Shown in pieces: positions 28,964-37,567 of a stretch of DNA of 64,000 nt (positions within the stretch are counted from its first letter, which is position 1; every line of letters starts with the position of its first letter). The notes under the pieces are model-generated. The model had not been told where the DNA came from and searched no databases. It saw only the letters and a list, made by a program, of their open reading frames with translations. The stretch covers positions 1 to 64,000 of the forward strand of contig JAMPAN010000004.1 of assembly GCA_023667225.1 (NCBI GenBank), in the 5' to 3' direction. The translations under genes were made by a program, and so were the position numbers. This stretch comes from Oxalobacter formigenes. Lineage in GTDB: Bacteria; Pseudomonadota; Gammaproteobacteria; Burkholderiales; Burkholderiaceae_D.

Positions 28964-30031
28964 TTATGTTTGGGGTGTATCGGTTTTTTTGGCGCTGGCG
29001 TCTGAAAAGAGGTTCCACGCGGTGATGAAGAGCGCGGCGATGACGGGGCCGATGACAAAGCCGTTTAGGCCGAAGAGGCTTAGGCCGCTTAGGGTGGAAA
29101 GCAGCACGAGGTAATCGGGCATGCGGGTGTCTTTGCCGACGAGGAGGGGGCGCAGGAGGTTATCGGCCAGGCCGATGACGACGGCGCAAAAGGCAAAGAG
29201 GATGACGCCTTTGAGGATGGCTCCGGTGAAAAAGAGGTAAAGGGCGGCAGGCAGCCAGATGATGCCTGCGCCGGCGGGGAAGAGGGAAAGGAAGGCCATG
29301 ACGGCTCCCCACAGGACGGGGGCCTGGATATTGATCAGCCAGAAGATGAGCCCGCCCAGTGCGCCTTGCAGGAGGGCGACGATGAGGTTGCCTTTGACGG
29401 CGGCGCGGATGACGGCGGTGAAGCGCTCAAGAAGGGCGGTTTTCCGGTTTTCGTTTAGGGGGATGGCCCGGCGGATGGCGGCAGCCAGTTTTCGGCCGTC
29501 GCGCAAGAAGAAGAAAAGCAGGTACAGCATGACGGCAAAGGCGGCGGCGAACCCGAAGAGGTTTTGGCCGATGAAGAGGGCTTTGCCGGCGATGAAGCGG
29601 CTGGCTTCGATGAGGCTGGCGGTGAGTTTTTGCTGGATGTCGCCGATGTTGCCGAGGCCGAGTGTTTCGAGCAGGGCGGCGGCCCATTCGGGCAGGCTGG
29701 CGTGGATTTCGGCAAAGAGGCGGCTGAAGTCGATTTCCCCGGCGAGGATTTTTTTGCAGAGTATTTCGCCTTCTTCCAGGAGGGAGATCCCGATGAGGAT
29801 GAGCGGAAGGATGGCAATGAGAAGGCAGGCGGCGAGGGTGAGAAGGGCGGCCAGGGTGTTTTTGCCGTGCAGTTTTTCCCGGATGCGGTCAAAAAGCGGT
29901 GAGAAGAGGAGGGCAAGGATGAATGCCCAGAGGATGGCGCCGGAAAAGGGCAAAAGCAGCCAGAAGAAGGCCAGGGTGATGAGGGCCAATAGCGAAAGGA
30001 AGATTTTTTCCTGGAGGCGGGGGTGGTTCAT
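28964..30031 (-). CDS. AI-2E family transporter (YdiK/PerM-like membrane protein)
   Basis: Polytopic membrane protein of 355 residues in the AI-2E/PerM exporter family. It has about seven to eight hydrophobic helices, the first pair being LSLLALITLAFFWLLLPFSG and AILWAFILALLFSPLFDRI. The C-terminal family region reads GALGGLIFWLINI, GAGIIWLPAALYLFFTGA and LADNLLRPLLVGKDTRMPDYLVLLSTLGG-like sequence. The substrate is unknown: the family name comes from one member. The start MNHPRLQEK removes 146 implausible upstream codons. It is convergent with tex. Confidence 0.9.
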   Translation of the reverse strand: MNHPRLQEKIFLSLLALITLAFFWLLLPFSGAILWAFILALLFSPLFDRIREKLHGKNTLAALLTLAACLLIAILPLILIGISLLEEGEILCKKILAGEIDFSRLFAEIHASLPEWAAALLETLGLGNIGDIQQKLTASLIEASRFIAGKALFIGQNLFGFAAAFAVMLYLLFFFLRDGRKLAAAIRRAIPLNENRKTALLERFTAVIRAAVKGNLIVALLQGALGGLIFWLINIQAPVLWGAVMAFLSLFPAGAGIIWLPAALYLFFTGAILKGVILFAFCAVVIGLADNLLRPLLVGKDTRMPDYLVLLSTLSGLSLFGLNGFVIGPVIAALFITAWNLFSDASAKKTDTPQT

Positions 30032-30250
30032 GGGCGCGTCTCTGGCTGGGGTGGCAGCCTGGCATTGTAGGGGGAAAGCGGTTTTCCGGGAAGGCGGCGC
30101 GTTTGTTTTGCCGCAAGGAATGTCTGCCTGCGGAGCGGGGATTAAAAGGAGGGACGGTTTTTTTTGATGCGCGCCAAGGGGCTCTGGGTTAAACGCCGAC
30201 AACATGGACAGGTATTTTCGGCTGTTTCGTGATGCCGTAAAGGAGAAAGC

Positions 30251-30451
30251 ATGAATACGGAAAGACGATTGCACGGAGTGAAGCGACCGAAACCGAAGAG
30301 GGTGCGCGAAGAGGAGTTTGTGGACAGTTTTGATGCGGAAACGATGGAGGAATATGACGAGATGTTTTCCGCAGACGAGATGCCGTTTTACGATGTGTGC
30401 CGCCAAATGGAGCGGGAGCGCTCGCTGGGGCGCGACGAATGCTGTGACTAG
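30251..30451 (+). CDS. Small acidic protein of unknown function
   Basis: A 66-residue frame with a good ribosome site (AGGAG, eight bases before ATG). The first 23 residues are basic (RRLHGVKRPKPKRVRE). The rest is very acidic (EEEFVDSFDAETMEEYDEMF), with a Cys pair near the end. I do not recognise it. It lies alone between a leftward permease gene and leftward ddh, so it needs its own promoter. The charge split and ribosome site support a real gene. Confidence 0.55.
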   Translation: MNTERRLHGVKRPKPKRVREEEFVDSFDAETMEEYDEMFSADEMPFYDVCRQMERERSLGRDECCD

Positions 30452-30480
30452 CGCGCCGCGCCCCGGCAAGCGGGGCGGTG

Positions 30481-31404
30481 TTATACCAGCCGGGCGATGT
30501 GGTCCATGCGTTCGCCGGGCAAAAGCAGTACCGGCGGGATATCAATTAGGGTATGGCATCCCGGTTTCATGCGGGTGACGGCCCTGGCGCAGGAGACCAG
30601 CACTTGCGAGGTGAGCGCGGGGTTGTCGATGCGCATGTCGAAGGTGAGGTGCTGGTTGGAGGTGGAGCCGGATGCGCCGACTCTTTCCATGAGCACGCCG
30701 TGGGAGTTGTCTGCCACGGCAGCCATTTCGGCCGGGGTGGCGACTTGCCGCACATCCAGCGGGTCGCTGCTGAAGTAGGGGTCGGCGGCGAGAAGGGTTT
30801 TGATGCGTTCGAAGGAGGCGCCGGGTTCGGGCAGGATATAGACCAGGCGGGAATGGCGTCCGCCGCCGATGGGGATGGTGATGGAGGTGGCGTCTGCTAC
30901 GCCTTCGATAGCGCGGGCGGCAACGGAGTGGCCCATTGAGCGGCCGCGGCCGAAGTTGGTGAAGGTGACGCCGACGGGGGCCATCGCTTCAAAAAGAACG
31001 CGCAAAAGCGAATCGGTGCCGGGATCCCACCCGGCGGCGGTGATGGCGGCGCTGCCGTTTTTGACGGCGATTTCATCAAGCGAGCGGACCAGTTCGGGGA
31101 TGCGGTCGTGGATGTCGAAGCTGTCCACGGTGCAGATGCCTTTGGCGAGGTACTGGCGGGCATCTTCGGGGACGGAGCGGGAAGGGCCGCACAGGATGAC
31201 GACATCGGGTTTGCCGCGGCTCAGGATAAGTTCGTCGATGGAGGCGAAGTCGGGCAGGTTTTGCCTTTCCAGCGGCTGGGTGCCCAGCGATTGCACGCGG
31301 CGGACGATGCCCAGGCATTCAAAATCGGGCGCATGCAGCAGGCAGTCGATGACGTGCTTGCCGATGTTGCCCAGGGAATGTACAGCGGCTTTGATGGGTT
31401 TCAT
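30481..31404 (-). CDS. ddh: meso-Diaminopimelate D-dehydrogenase
   Basis: NADP-dependent enzyme that interconverts meso-2,6-diaminopimelate and tetrahydrodipicolinate, giving a one-step route to the lysine/peptidoglycan precursor. Visible are the N-terminal Rossmann region (AAVHSLGNIGKHVIDCLL), the block ITAAGWDPGTDSLLRVLFE and the substrate-binding GRGRSMGHSVAARAI. The 307 residues are close to family length. The dihydrodipicolinate-reductase family is excluded by these blocks. Upstream is a 211-base divergent promoter region shared with the symporter gene. Confidence 0.88.
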   Translation of the reverse strand: MKPIKAAVHSLGNIGKHVIDCLLHAPDFECLGIVRRVQSLGTQPLERQNLPDFASIDELILSRGKPDVVILCGPSRSVPEDARQYLAKGICTVDSFDIHDRIPELVRSLDEIAVKNGSAAITAAGWDPGTDSLLRVLFEAMAPVGVTFTNFGRGRSMGHSVAARAIEGVADATSITIPIGGGRHSRLVYILPEPGASFERIKTLLAADPYFSSDPLDVRQVATPAEMAAVADNSHGVLMERVGASGSTSNQHLTFDMRIDNPALTSQVLVSCARAVTRMKPGCHTLIDIPPVLLLPGERMDHIARLV

Positions 31405-31615
31405 GAAAAGGGTTCCTTTCTGTCTTAATTATGGCGGGCGTCGGGAGACGGACACGCGGCAGTATAGGCACAGAGTTTGCGCAATATCAAGCCTGTTTTT
31501 TCCGGGAGGGGGTTTCTTTTCCCGTTTGTGCGGTTTTGGCCTCTGCCGGAGGGTGTTTTTCCTTTATGATGTGGGCTTTAAAACAGGGGCTGCGGCCTTT
31601 TTTCGGGGATGGGAT

Positions 31616-32940
31616 ATGGCGCGGGCCGCATGGGGTTCTCGTTTGGGGTTTATTCTGGCTGCCGCCGGTTCGGCTATCGGCCTGGGCGCGATATGGAAGT
31701 TTCCTTATGTGACGGCGCGAAATGGCGGCGGCTCGTTTTTGCTGCTTTTTCTGGTGATGGTGTTTACGCTGGGTTTTGCCGTGATGATTGCGGAGATGGC
31801 GGCCGGGCAGATTGCCAGGAAGGGACCGGTGGGCGCTTACCGCCATTTCGGCGGCAGGCGCTGGGCGGCGGCGGGGTATGCCGGGATTTTTTGCGGGTTC
31901 CTGATTCTTTCTTTTTACAGTGTGGTGGGCGGCTGGACGCTGTTTTATGTGGTGAAATCGGCCGGCGGCGGCCTGGTGACGCCGGATGCGGGAGCGCTGA
32001 AAGCGGTGTTTGATTCGTTTGTTTCGCACCCGGTTGAACCGGTGGGATACCATGCCCTTTTTATGGCGCTGACGGCGGGGGTGGTGCTGGGCGGCGTGCA
32101 GAAGGGGATTGAGCGGGTGAGCAAGTGGCTGATGACGATGCTGTTTGTGCTGATTCTGGTACTGATGGCGCGCAGCCTGACGCTGCCAGGGGCCTGGGAG
32201 GGCGTGGTGTATTTTTTGAAGCCGGATTTTTCCCGGATGAGCGCGGAAATGGTGCTGGAGGCGATGGGGCTGGCGTTTTTTCGCTTTCGCTGGGGATGGG
32301 CTGCATGATGACTTATGGCTCGTATGTTTCGGATGAGACGGATATTGCTTCTTCGGCAGCGTGGATTATCGGGCTGACGACGGCGGTTTGTTTTCTGGTG
32401 GGGCTGATGATTTTGCCGACGGTTTTTGTGTTTGGGCTGGACCCGGCGGAGGGTTCGGGACTGACGTTTATTATTATGCCGGCGGTGTTTTCCCATCTTG
32501 CGGGGGGCGGTTTTTTTGCGGTGCTGTTTTTCTTTTTGCTGTTTGTGGCGGCGCTGACTTCCTCTGTTTCGCTGATGGAGGTGGTGGTGAGTTTTTTGAT
32601 GGATGAGTTTGGTTTTTCCCGCCCGGTTTCGGCAGTGGTGATGGCGGTGTTGATGTTTGTGCTGGGGATTGCGGCTTCGCTCTCTTTCGGGGTGTGGAAG
32701 GCGCCGGTTTTTTTCGGCATGAACCTGTTTGCTTTTCTGGATTATGTGACGTCGCATGTGATGATGCCGTTTGGCGGGATTATGGTTTGCCTGCTGGCAG
32801 GCTGGGCGGCCTGGGAGGCGGTGGCCGCGCGGCTTTTGGCGGCAGGCAGGTTTTCTCCCCGCTGGCTGGGGTTGTTAAAGCCGTTTTGCCGTTATGCTGC
32901 GCCGCTGCTGATTTTGATGGTGTTGCTGCAAAATTTGTGA
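31616..32940 (+). pseudogene. Neurotransmitter:sodium symporter (NSS family), frameshifted
   Basis: The first part from MARAAWGSRLGFILAAAGSAIGLGAIWKFPY is a typical NSS transporter N terminus with the sodium-site GSAIGLGAIWKFPY. The frame breaks in a six-T run at 32276-32281: after LEAMGLAFF it reads RFRWGWAA and stops at 32308. Adding one T restores AFFSLSLGMGCMMTYGSYVSDETD and the rest to 32940. The whole gene would encode about 441 residues. It could be a true pseudogene, a slippage-switched gene or a sequencing error in a homopolymer. The substrate is probably an amino acid. Confidence 0.85.
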
Positions 32941-32960
32941 GGGCGGGCAGCTGCGTGCCC

Positions 32961-33875
32961 TCAGGCTGTGTGGGTGGTGAAGCCGGGGGAGGCAGTGACG
33001 GTGCCGTCTGACCCCATGATGAAGCCGGTGACGGGATGGCGGCTGTTGATGCGCTGCATTTTTTTCAGGAAGCTTTCGGGGGTTTCGTTGAAGAGTCCGG
33101 TGGTGAGGATGTCGCCGGTTAAGGCGTTTTCGGAAAGGATGCCGGTTAAGCGGTTGGGCGAAGGGCAGCCGGTTTTGGGGTTTAGGATGTGGCCGTAGCG
33201 TTTGCCGTTGATGTCAACGAAAGCGGTTGTCTGGCTGGAGGTGGAATAGGCGGCGTTGTCAAGGTTGAGGGTAAATAGCGCGGCGCCGCCTTCCGGGGCA
33301 TCGACGCTGACGGGCCAGGGATCGCCTGCGGGGTTTATGGCAAAGATGGTGCTGCCGCCGGCGTTGATGATGGCGTTGCCGATGCCTTTTTCCCGCATGG
33401 CGGCAACGAGCCGGTCTGTGGCGTAGGCTTTGATGAAGGAGCCGGTGATGATTTCCTGCTCTGGGCCGATGCGGACGCGGTTGCCTTTGATTTCGATTTG
33501 TTGGTAGTTGACTTTGCGGCAGGCGGCGGCAATTTCTTCGGGAGAGGGCACGCGCCGTTTTTCGTTTTTGTAGAATCCCCACAGGCGGATTAAGGGCATG
33601 ATGGTGATGTCGTATGCGCCGTCAAAGAGATCAGAAAGGGCGATGACCTGTTTCAGGAGGCTGACGGTTTCGTTATCGACTTCAACGAAGCGCCCGGCGT
33701 TGCGGTTGATTTGGTCGATGGTGGAACCGGCGCGGTAGGAGTTGTATTTTTTATCCACTTCCTCCAGCACGGCGTACAGGCTGTCAAAGGCGGTATCCGG
33801 CCAGGCGGCCGGGATTTTGATGCGGATGTGCGCGTGAAAGAGGAAGCGTTCCTGGACTTTGTAGAGGAGTTCCAT
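32961..33875 (-). CDS. apbE: FAD:protein FMN transferase (ApbE family)
   Basis: Attaches FMN covalently to Thr of flavoproteins such as Na+-NQR or Rnf subunits. Visible are YNSYRAGSTIDQINRNAG near residue 45, the GSFIKAYATDRL segment (family GGIAKGYAVD), NAIINAGGSTIFA and the C-terminal metal-site region TGDILTTGLF. The 304 residues have no signal peptide, unlike many ApbE lipoproteins, so it may act in the cytoplasm or be a divergent member. The Gly-rich G(I/S)xKGYA has changes (SFIKAYA). It lies six bases after a gene for a small exported protein. Confidence 0.88.
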   Translation of the reverse strand: MELLYKVQERFLFHAHIRIKIPAAWPDTAFDSLYAVLEEVDKKYNSYRAGSTIDQINRNAGRFVEVDNETVSLLKQVIALSDLFDGAYDITIMPLIRLWGFYKNEKRRVPSPEEIAAACRKVNYQQIEIKGNRVRIGPEQEIITGSFIKAYATDRLVAAMREKGIGNAIINAGGSTIFAINPAGDPWPVSVDAPEGGAALFTLNLDNAAYSTSSQTTAFVDINGKRYGHILNPKTGCPSPNRLTGILSENALTGDILTTGLFNETPESFLKKMQRINSRHPVTGFIMGSDGTVTASPGFTTHTA

Positions 33876-33881
33876 GCCGGT

Positions 33882-34139
33882 TTATTTGGAACCGGAGGCG
33901 CGTTCGGGGCGTTTTTTCTCCAGGCCGGTTTTGTTTTTGTGTTTCTTTTTTCCGGCTTTTTTACCATCTTTTTTTGCGCTGTTTGCGGTTTTTTCCGGAT
34001 GCGGCGCTGCTGCGGCTGCTTCGGGGCTGGCGGCAGCCTGTTCGCTGGCTGAACCGGCCTGTGCGGGCAGGGTGGCCAGAAGAAGGCTGCCGGCGGCGGC
34101 AAGGCTGGTTGTTTTCAGCAGGGCGGCAAGTTTTTTCAC
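33882..34139 (-). CDS. Small exported Lys/Ala-rich protein upstream of apbE
   Basis: An 85-residue product starting at GTG with a good AAGGA site six bases upstream. Residues 1-28 form a signal peptide ending in LPAQA. The mature part is an Ala-rich segment followed by a very basic Lys-rich tail (KKDGKKAGKKKHKNKTGLEKK). I do not recognise it. It is six bases upstream of apbE in the same direction and so is likely co-transcribed. No ApbE flavinylation motif (SGAT) is seen, so it is not an obvious FMN acceptor. Confidence 0.7.
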   Translation of the reverse strand: MKKLAALLKTTSLAAAGSLLLATLPAQAGSASEQAAASPEAAAAAPHPEKTANSAKKDGKKAGKKKHKNKTGLEKKRPERASGSK

Positions 34140-34277
34140 GGGAGTTCCTTTTTGTTCAGGTGGATGAAGGGATTGTACCGGATGGGGGAATTGTGCTGGC
34201 CGGATTTTTTTGCACGGATGTTTGCGGTATGGCAAGGAGAAGGGGATGCCGGGCCGGTATGGGCGGCATATTGGTGG

Positions 34278-34283
34278 TATAAT
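34278..34283 (+). promoter_or_regulatory. -10 box of ssrA
   Basis: A perfect TATAAT lies 26 bases before the mature tmRNA 5' end. The distance leaves room for a short leader removed by RNase P, as is usual for tmRNA precursors. Confidence 0.55.
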
Positions 34284-34309
34284 AGTTGTTCTCTGGTATT
34301 GGAACTTCC

Positions 34310-34668
34310 GGGGGCGACTTGGATTCGACAGGGGTTGCAAAGCAGCACAGGGCATACCGAGCATCTGGGTATCTCGTAAATCTGTCCAGAATGAAGTAAA
34401 CGCTAACGATAAAAGTTACGCAGTAGCCGCTTAATCCCGGCTATCCCTGCACCGTCTTGTTCCTGGGGCGGGCCTTCGGGCGGCAGGGTCATTGACAGGA
34501 AACCGCTTTTGGCCGGGTTGCCGGGCCTGAAGTTAAATTTTTGGCAGCTCGTCTTTTCGCAGCGTGTTCGTCCGCGGCGGAGGGATTAAACCAAAAGGCG
34601 CAACTAAGTATGTAGATCTGTCTGTAGAGGGCTTCTGGACGCGGGTTCGAAACCCGCCGCCTCCACCA
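34310..34668 (+). ncRNA. ssrA: Transfer-messenger RNA (tmRNA)
   Basis: Rescues stalled ribosomes and tags their products for proteolysis. The 5' end GGGGGCGACTTGGATTCGAC and the 3' end with GGTTCGAAACC and CGCCTCCACCA form the tRNA-like half with a seven-pair acceptor stem. The tag frame at 34402-34434 reads ANDKSYAVAA then TAA, preceded by the AGTAAAC-type upstream element. The 359-base one-piece form fits betaproteobacteria. The tag's LAA-like end (VAA) should be recognised by ClpXP with SspB, which is also encoded in this window. Confidence 0.96.
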
Positions 34669-34895
34669 TCTGTATTTTTTGCCGCCTGGCGGCGTTCAAT
34701 TGATTACTCGTGTGAAACGTGATGTTTGCACGGATTTTTTTGTTTTTATGCCTCTATTTGATGGCGATGGAAAGAGGCGGTTCAAAAAATTACCCCGGAT
34801 TTTTGGAAGTTAAAGGCATTTTCTTCCGCAAGCAGAAGGAATTTTAATCATGCCATACCGGCGGGTTTTTATGGGGCATATCTGTTTTTGATGTT
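34669..34895. other. Non-coding stretch downstream of ssrA
   Basis: About 230 AT-leaning bases between tmRNA and the broken deaminase gene. There is no gene or clear terminator. The 3' end of ssrA is a common integration site, but I found no integrase and no second copy of the ssrA 3' end in the window. Confidence 0.4.
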
Positions 34896-35400
34896 TTACG
34901 GCCGTTTTTTTTTGTGACTGTCCGTTTGTTTTCCTGCGGGGTTGTAAATTTCTTTTCCGTTGTTCACGTGGTCGCGCAGTACTTTTTTTCCGGCTTCGGT
35001 TTCACTGTTTCCATAAATTCTGATGCCGCGTTTTCCAAATTCGTTAATCCAGCCGGGTTTGTATCCTTCATCGAATCCGGTTATTTTTTCCCACCTCGCC
35101 GGATGGCACGCAGGAATAAATGGTTGTAACGCCTGACCACATGATGGCGTCCGAGCACATTATGCAAGGTCCTGCATTGATATAGGCCGTTAAATTTTCA
35201 GGGGCAAGGTTATCGGTTCCCTATTTTTCATGGGCTTTTCTCAGTGCGTTGATTTCCGCGTGACAAATGGAATTGTTTTCTTCGATGATGCTGTTGGAAG
35301 CGCCAGGGATAAAGTTGCCGTTTTTTGGTGAATCCGGCGCAGGATTTTTTCCGTTTTGTTGTTTTGATACATCATTGCCGCGATTTGCCGGAGCTGTGCT
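34896..35400 (-). pseudogene. Nucleoside/cytidine deaminase-like gene, disrupted
   Basis: On the minus strand one can read NSICHAEINALRKAHEK with the zinc-binding HAE, then a TAG stop at 35221-35223, then in the same frame NLAPENLTAYINAGPCIMC with the second zinc motif PCxxC, then DAIMWSGVTTIYSC. A one-base shift at a six-A run near 35084-35089 leads into ITGFDEGYKPGWINEFGKRG and on to a TAA at 34896. Motif order and spacing fit CMP/dCMP-type deaminases. The N terminus is unclear and probably also shifted. The gene is not translatable as one protein. Confidence 0.75.
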
Positions 35401-35765
35401 GTGCCCATCAGGAAAATGACCGCGCGGTGATGCAGGCGTATGGCTTTGACGTGAAAAATACGACCGAGGCAGGCTGTGCGGCGGAATTGATGCGGCTGTA
35501 TCAGGCCATGACTGCAACGGCAAGGGGTGAAGGGGAAGAGGAAGGCCCCGGTAAATTGACAAGCCGGAGGAAGGCCAAAAAATCAGGGGGAAGCTGAGAA
35601 CGGCAAGTTGTTTGGGCAGGCGGCGGTTTCCGGGAAAGCGGTTGCAAAGTATGATATTGGTATGCCAAATTTTCTGCGTTGGTGTCAGATGCGCAGGAGG
35701 GTGTTTTCGGGGTTTTTCAGCGGTATTGAAGGGATGGTTGTTTTTTGTCAGGAAGGGGAGTGGAG
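35401..35765. other. Non-coding stretch before the SmpA-like lipoprotein gene
   Basis: About 360 bases with no supported gene. It may contain the decayed 5' end of the deaminase gene at its left edge and the promoter of the downstream lipoprotein at its right. The short open frames here have no ribosome sites or family likeness. Confidence 0.4.
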
Positions 35766-36179
35766 ATGAGGAAGCTTTTTGGCGTTTTGGGATTGGCGGC
35801 TATGGTGTTTGCCGCAGGATGTGCTTCAACGGGGGTGGAGGTGACGAGTGCGGATATTGACCGGTTGAAGCCGGGGATTACGACGAAAGCGGAGGTGATC
35901 GGGCGCTTTGGGCAGCCGACGAGCACGCGGGCGCTGCCGGATGGGGGCGAGGTGTTGTTTTACACGCATACGGAGACATCAATTAAACCTTATCAGGTGC
36001 TGCCGGTGGTGTTTGTGTTAACAGGCGGCCCGGATGCGACGGTGACGGCGGCGGAGCTGGATTTTGACAGCCAGCAGCTTTATTTGCGCCACCGCCTGAT
36101 CAGGGGGCAGGAGGCCGAGGCGTTGAAGAGGAGCGAGGAGGCGGCGCAGGAGGAGAAGGCGCAGGCTGTGACGCAATAG
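35766..36179 (+). CDS. Outer-membrane-assembly-type (SmpA/OmlA-like) lipoprotein
   Basis: A 137-residue predicted lipoprotein with a signal peptide and lipobox FAAGC (lipidated Cys at about residue 19). The following segment, SADIDRLKPGITTKAEVIGRFGQPTSTR, is the pattern of the SmpA/OmlA (BamE-like) fold. The hydrophobic strand YQVLPVVFVLTGG and a charged C-terminal helix rich in Glu and Ala follow. It is probably a periplasmic-face lipoprotein; the role is unknown. The start at ATGAGGAAG has a GGAG site. A strong terminator follows at 36241. Confidence 0.8.
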   Translation: MRKLFGVLGLAAMVFAAGCASTGVEVTSADIDRLKPGITTKAEVIGRFGQPTSTRALPDGGEVLFYTHTETSIKPYQVLPVVFVLTGGPDATVTAAELDFDSQQLYLRHRLIRGQEAEALKRSEEAAQEEKAQAVTQ

Positions 36180-36240
36180 GCGGCGAGGGAGCGCATTGCC
36201 GCTGATGGGGCGGCGATGCTGCAAGGAAGGCTGGGGAAAA

Positions 36241-36276
36241 AGCCCGCCGTGCGGATTGCCGGCGGGTTTTGTTTTT
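36241..36276 (+). terminator. Terminator after the SmpA-like lipoprotein gene
   Basis: CCCGCCG and CGGCGGG form a seven-base stem around a ten-base loop, followed by TTTTGTTTTTG. Confidence 0.8.
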
Positions 36277-36451
36277 GTGGGGGGTACAAGGCGGGGTTGC
36301 GGCGGTGTTTGTTTATGCAGATATATTTAGGGATATGGTCAATATCTGTCTGACTCAAGGGGAAACTCAAAAGATTAACAATGGGGCGGAGAAGAGAATA
36401 TGTTTCCCGGAAAAACAGGAAGGAACACAAGCAAGAAAGTGACAATTCGTT

Positions 36452-37150
36452 TTACTTGAACAGGTCTTCTTCCTCAATTAATTTTCCTTGCTGTTCATAT
36501 ATTTCAACATCTATATCTCCGTGCGTATCGGTTGCCATACGCTTTTGCAACACTAAAAGCAGAGCGGGCAAGGCGGCTCTGAAATCATTGGTTTTACTTA
36601 AGGTTGATGATGATATCTGCCATGTTTTTTTGGTAACTTTGAGTTCCGGCTTTGAGAAAGCGTATGCCGTTACGGATAATAAATGGATATAAAAGGTCTT
36701 TGTTGTTTGATAATGGTTATAGCCGACTGTCCCATATATCGGGGTGGTGTAGGTGTGAGGAACTGCGCCATAGGGGCCATAGGTGTATGTTGTATGGGTG
36801 GTTGTGCCTGTTTGCCCGATTATTGGCGTGGAATGATTGATGGTGCGTTTGCGCGGTTCGCTGACGGTAAAGTTGATAAATGCAACATAGCCGGCATCAT
36901 ATATATTCTCAACAAGGTGATAGCCATTCTTTTTGAATATGCCTGTTACACTGTCGTGGACAAGTTGGTAATCGAAGTCATCTTTGTTTTTTTCATGATC
37001 AAATATAATTTTATATTTGTCACTGTTTTTTTTATTTTGTTCATATTCCTGTGAGGTTCTTCCATTTACAAGAACATTAAAATTCGGAGAACTGCAAGCA
37101 CAGCATAGAAAAGCAAGCATTATCAACAATAAGTTTATTCTCTTCCCCAT
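36452..37150 (-). CDS. AT-rich predicted lipoprotein of unknown function
   Basis: A 232-residue protein with a signal peptide and lipobox LCCACSS (residues about 14-20). The N-terminal half contains LVNGRTSQEYEQNKKNSDKY. A Tyr/Thr/Pro-rich low-complexity loop follows (TTTHTTYTYGPYG, then HTYTTPIYGTVGYNHYQTT, residues about 115-150). The arrangement recalls DUF4136-type lipoproteins, but I cannot confirm this. Base composition is much more AT-rich than the neighbours, suggesting acquisition. It is monocistronic and divergent from the metE riboswitch. Confidence 0.7.
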   Translation of the reverse strand: MGKRINLLLIMLAFLCCACSSPNFNVLVNGRTSQEYEQNKKNSDKYKIIFDHEKNKDDFDYQLVHDSVTGIFKKNGYHLVENIYDAGYVAFINFTVSEPRKRTINHSTPIIGQTGTTTHTTYTYGPYGAVPHTYTTPIYGTVGYNHYQTTKTFYIHLLSVTAYAFSKPELKVTKKTWQISSSTLSKTNDFRAALPALLLVLQKRMATDTHGDIDVEIYEQQGKLIEEEDLFK

Positions 37151-37394
37151 TTTTTTTGACCCGTTTTGTTATGGTTTTCTGCTGGACGCAAAGGAGTATG
37201 GAAATCTTTGCGGAATTATTTTTCAGATGGCGGCTTGCCCTGCAAACAAATTTATTGTTATAGATTTTAATCATACCTTGTTTTCTTTTTTTTGTGCTTG
37301 GCAGGGTGTGGTTTTGCCATGTTGTTTATATTTTCGGAGGGGTGCCGGGGAGGTAATCCGGTTTTTGCCGGTAAATGGTGTTATAGTTTTGCCC

Positions 37395-37567
37395 TTGGCG
37401 GTATGGATGCCGCCAAATGATGGCCTGGGAAACGGAAACCGGTGCAAGTCCGGTACAGGCGCGCTGCCGTAAGCGGGGGTTTTTTCCTGTATTCACTGGG
37501 GGTTCCCGGGAAGGATGCAGGAGGTTTTGAGTTGTAACCCGTAAGTCGGAAGACGTCCCGGCCTTTT
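37395..37567 (+). promoter_or_regulatory. Cobalamin riboswitch upstream of metE
   Basis: The conserved cobalamin-riboswitch string order is present: CCTGGGAAACGGAA, then CCGGTGCAAGTCCGGTACAG, GCTGCCGTAAGCGGG, CACTGGGG, GGGAAGGATGCAGGAG, and a B12-box-like AAGTCGGAAGACGTCCC. It ends about 120 bases before the metE start. Because MetE is the B12-independent methionine synthase, the switch should shut off metE when cobalamin is present, which implies the cell can also use a B12-dependent route. That second route is outside the window. Confidence 0.88.

Noticed and set aside
30869-31615. Upstream extension of the symporter frame
   Set aside because: It overlaps ddh on the opposite strand; the real start is MARAAWG at 31616.
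31945-32757. Minus-strand His/Arg-rich frame within the symporter gene
   Set aside because: Shadow of the symporter; the apparent richness in His comes from antisense codons.
34310-35765. Integrated element bounded by ssrA att sites
   Set aside because: No integrase and no second copy of the ssrA 3' end were found in the window.
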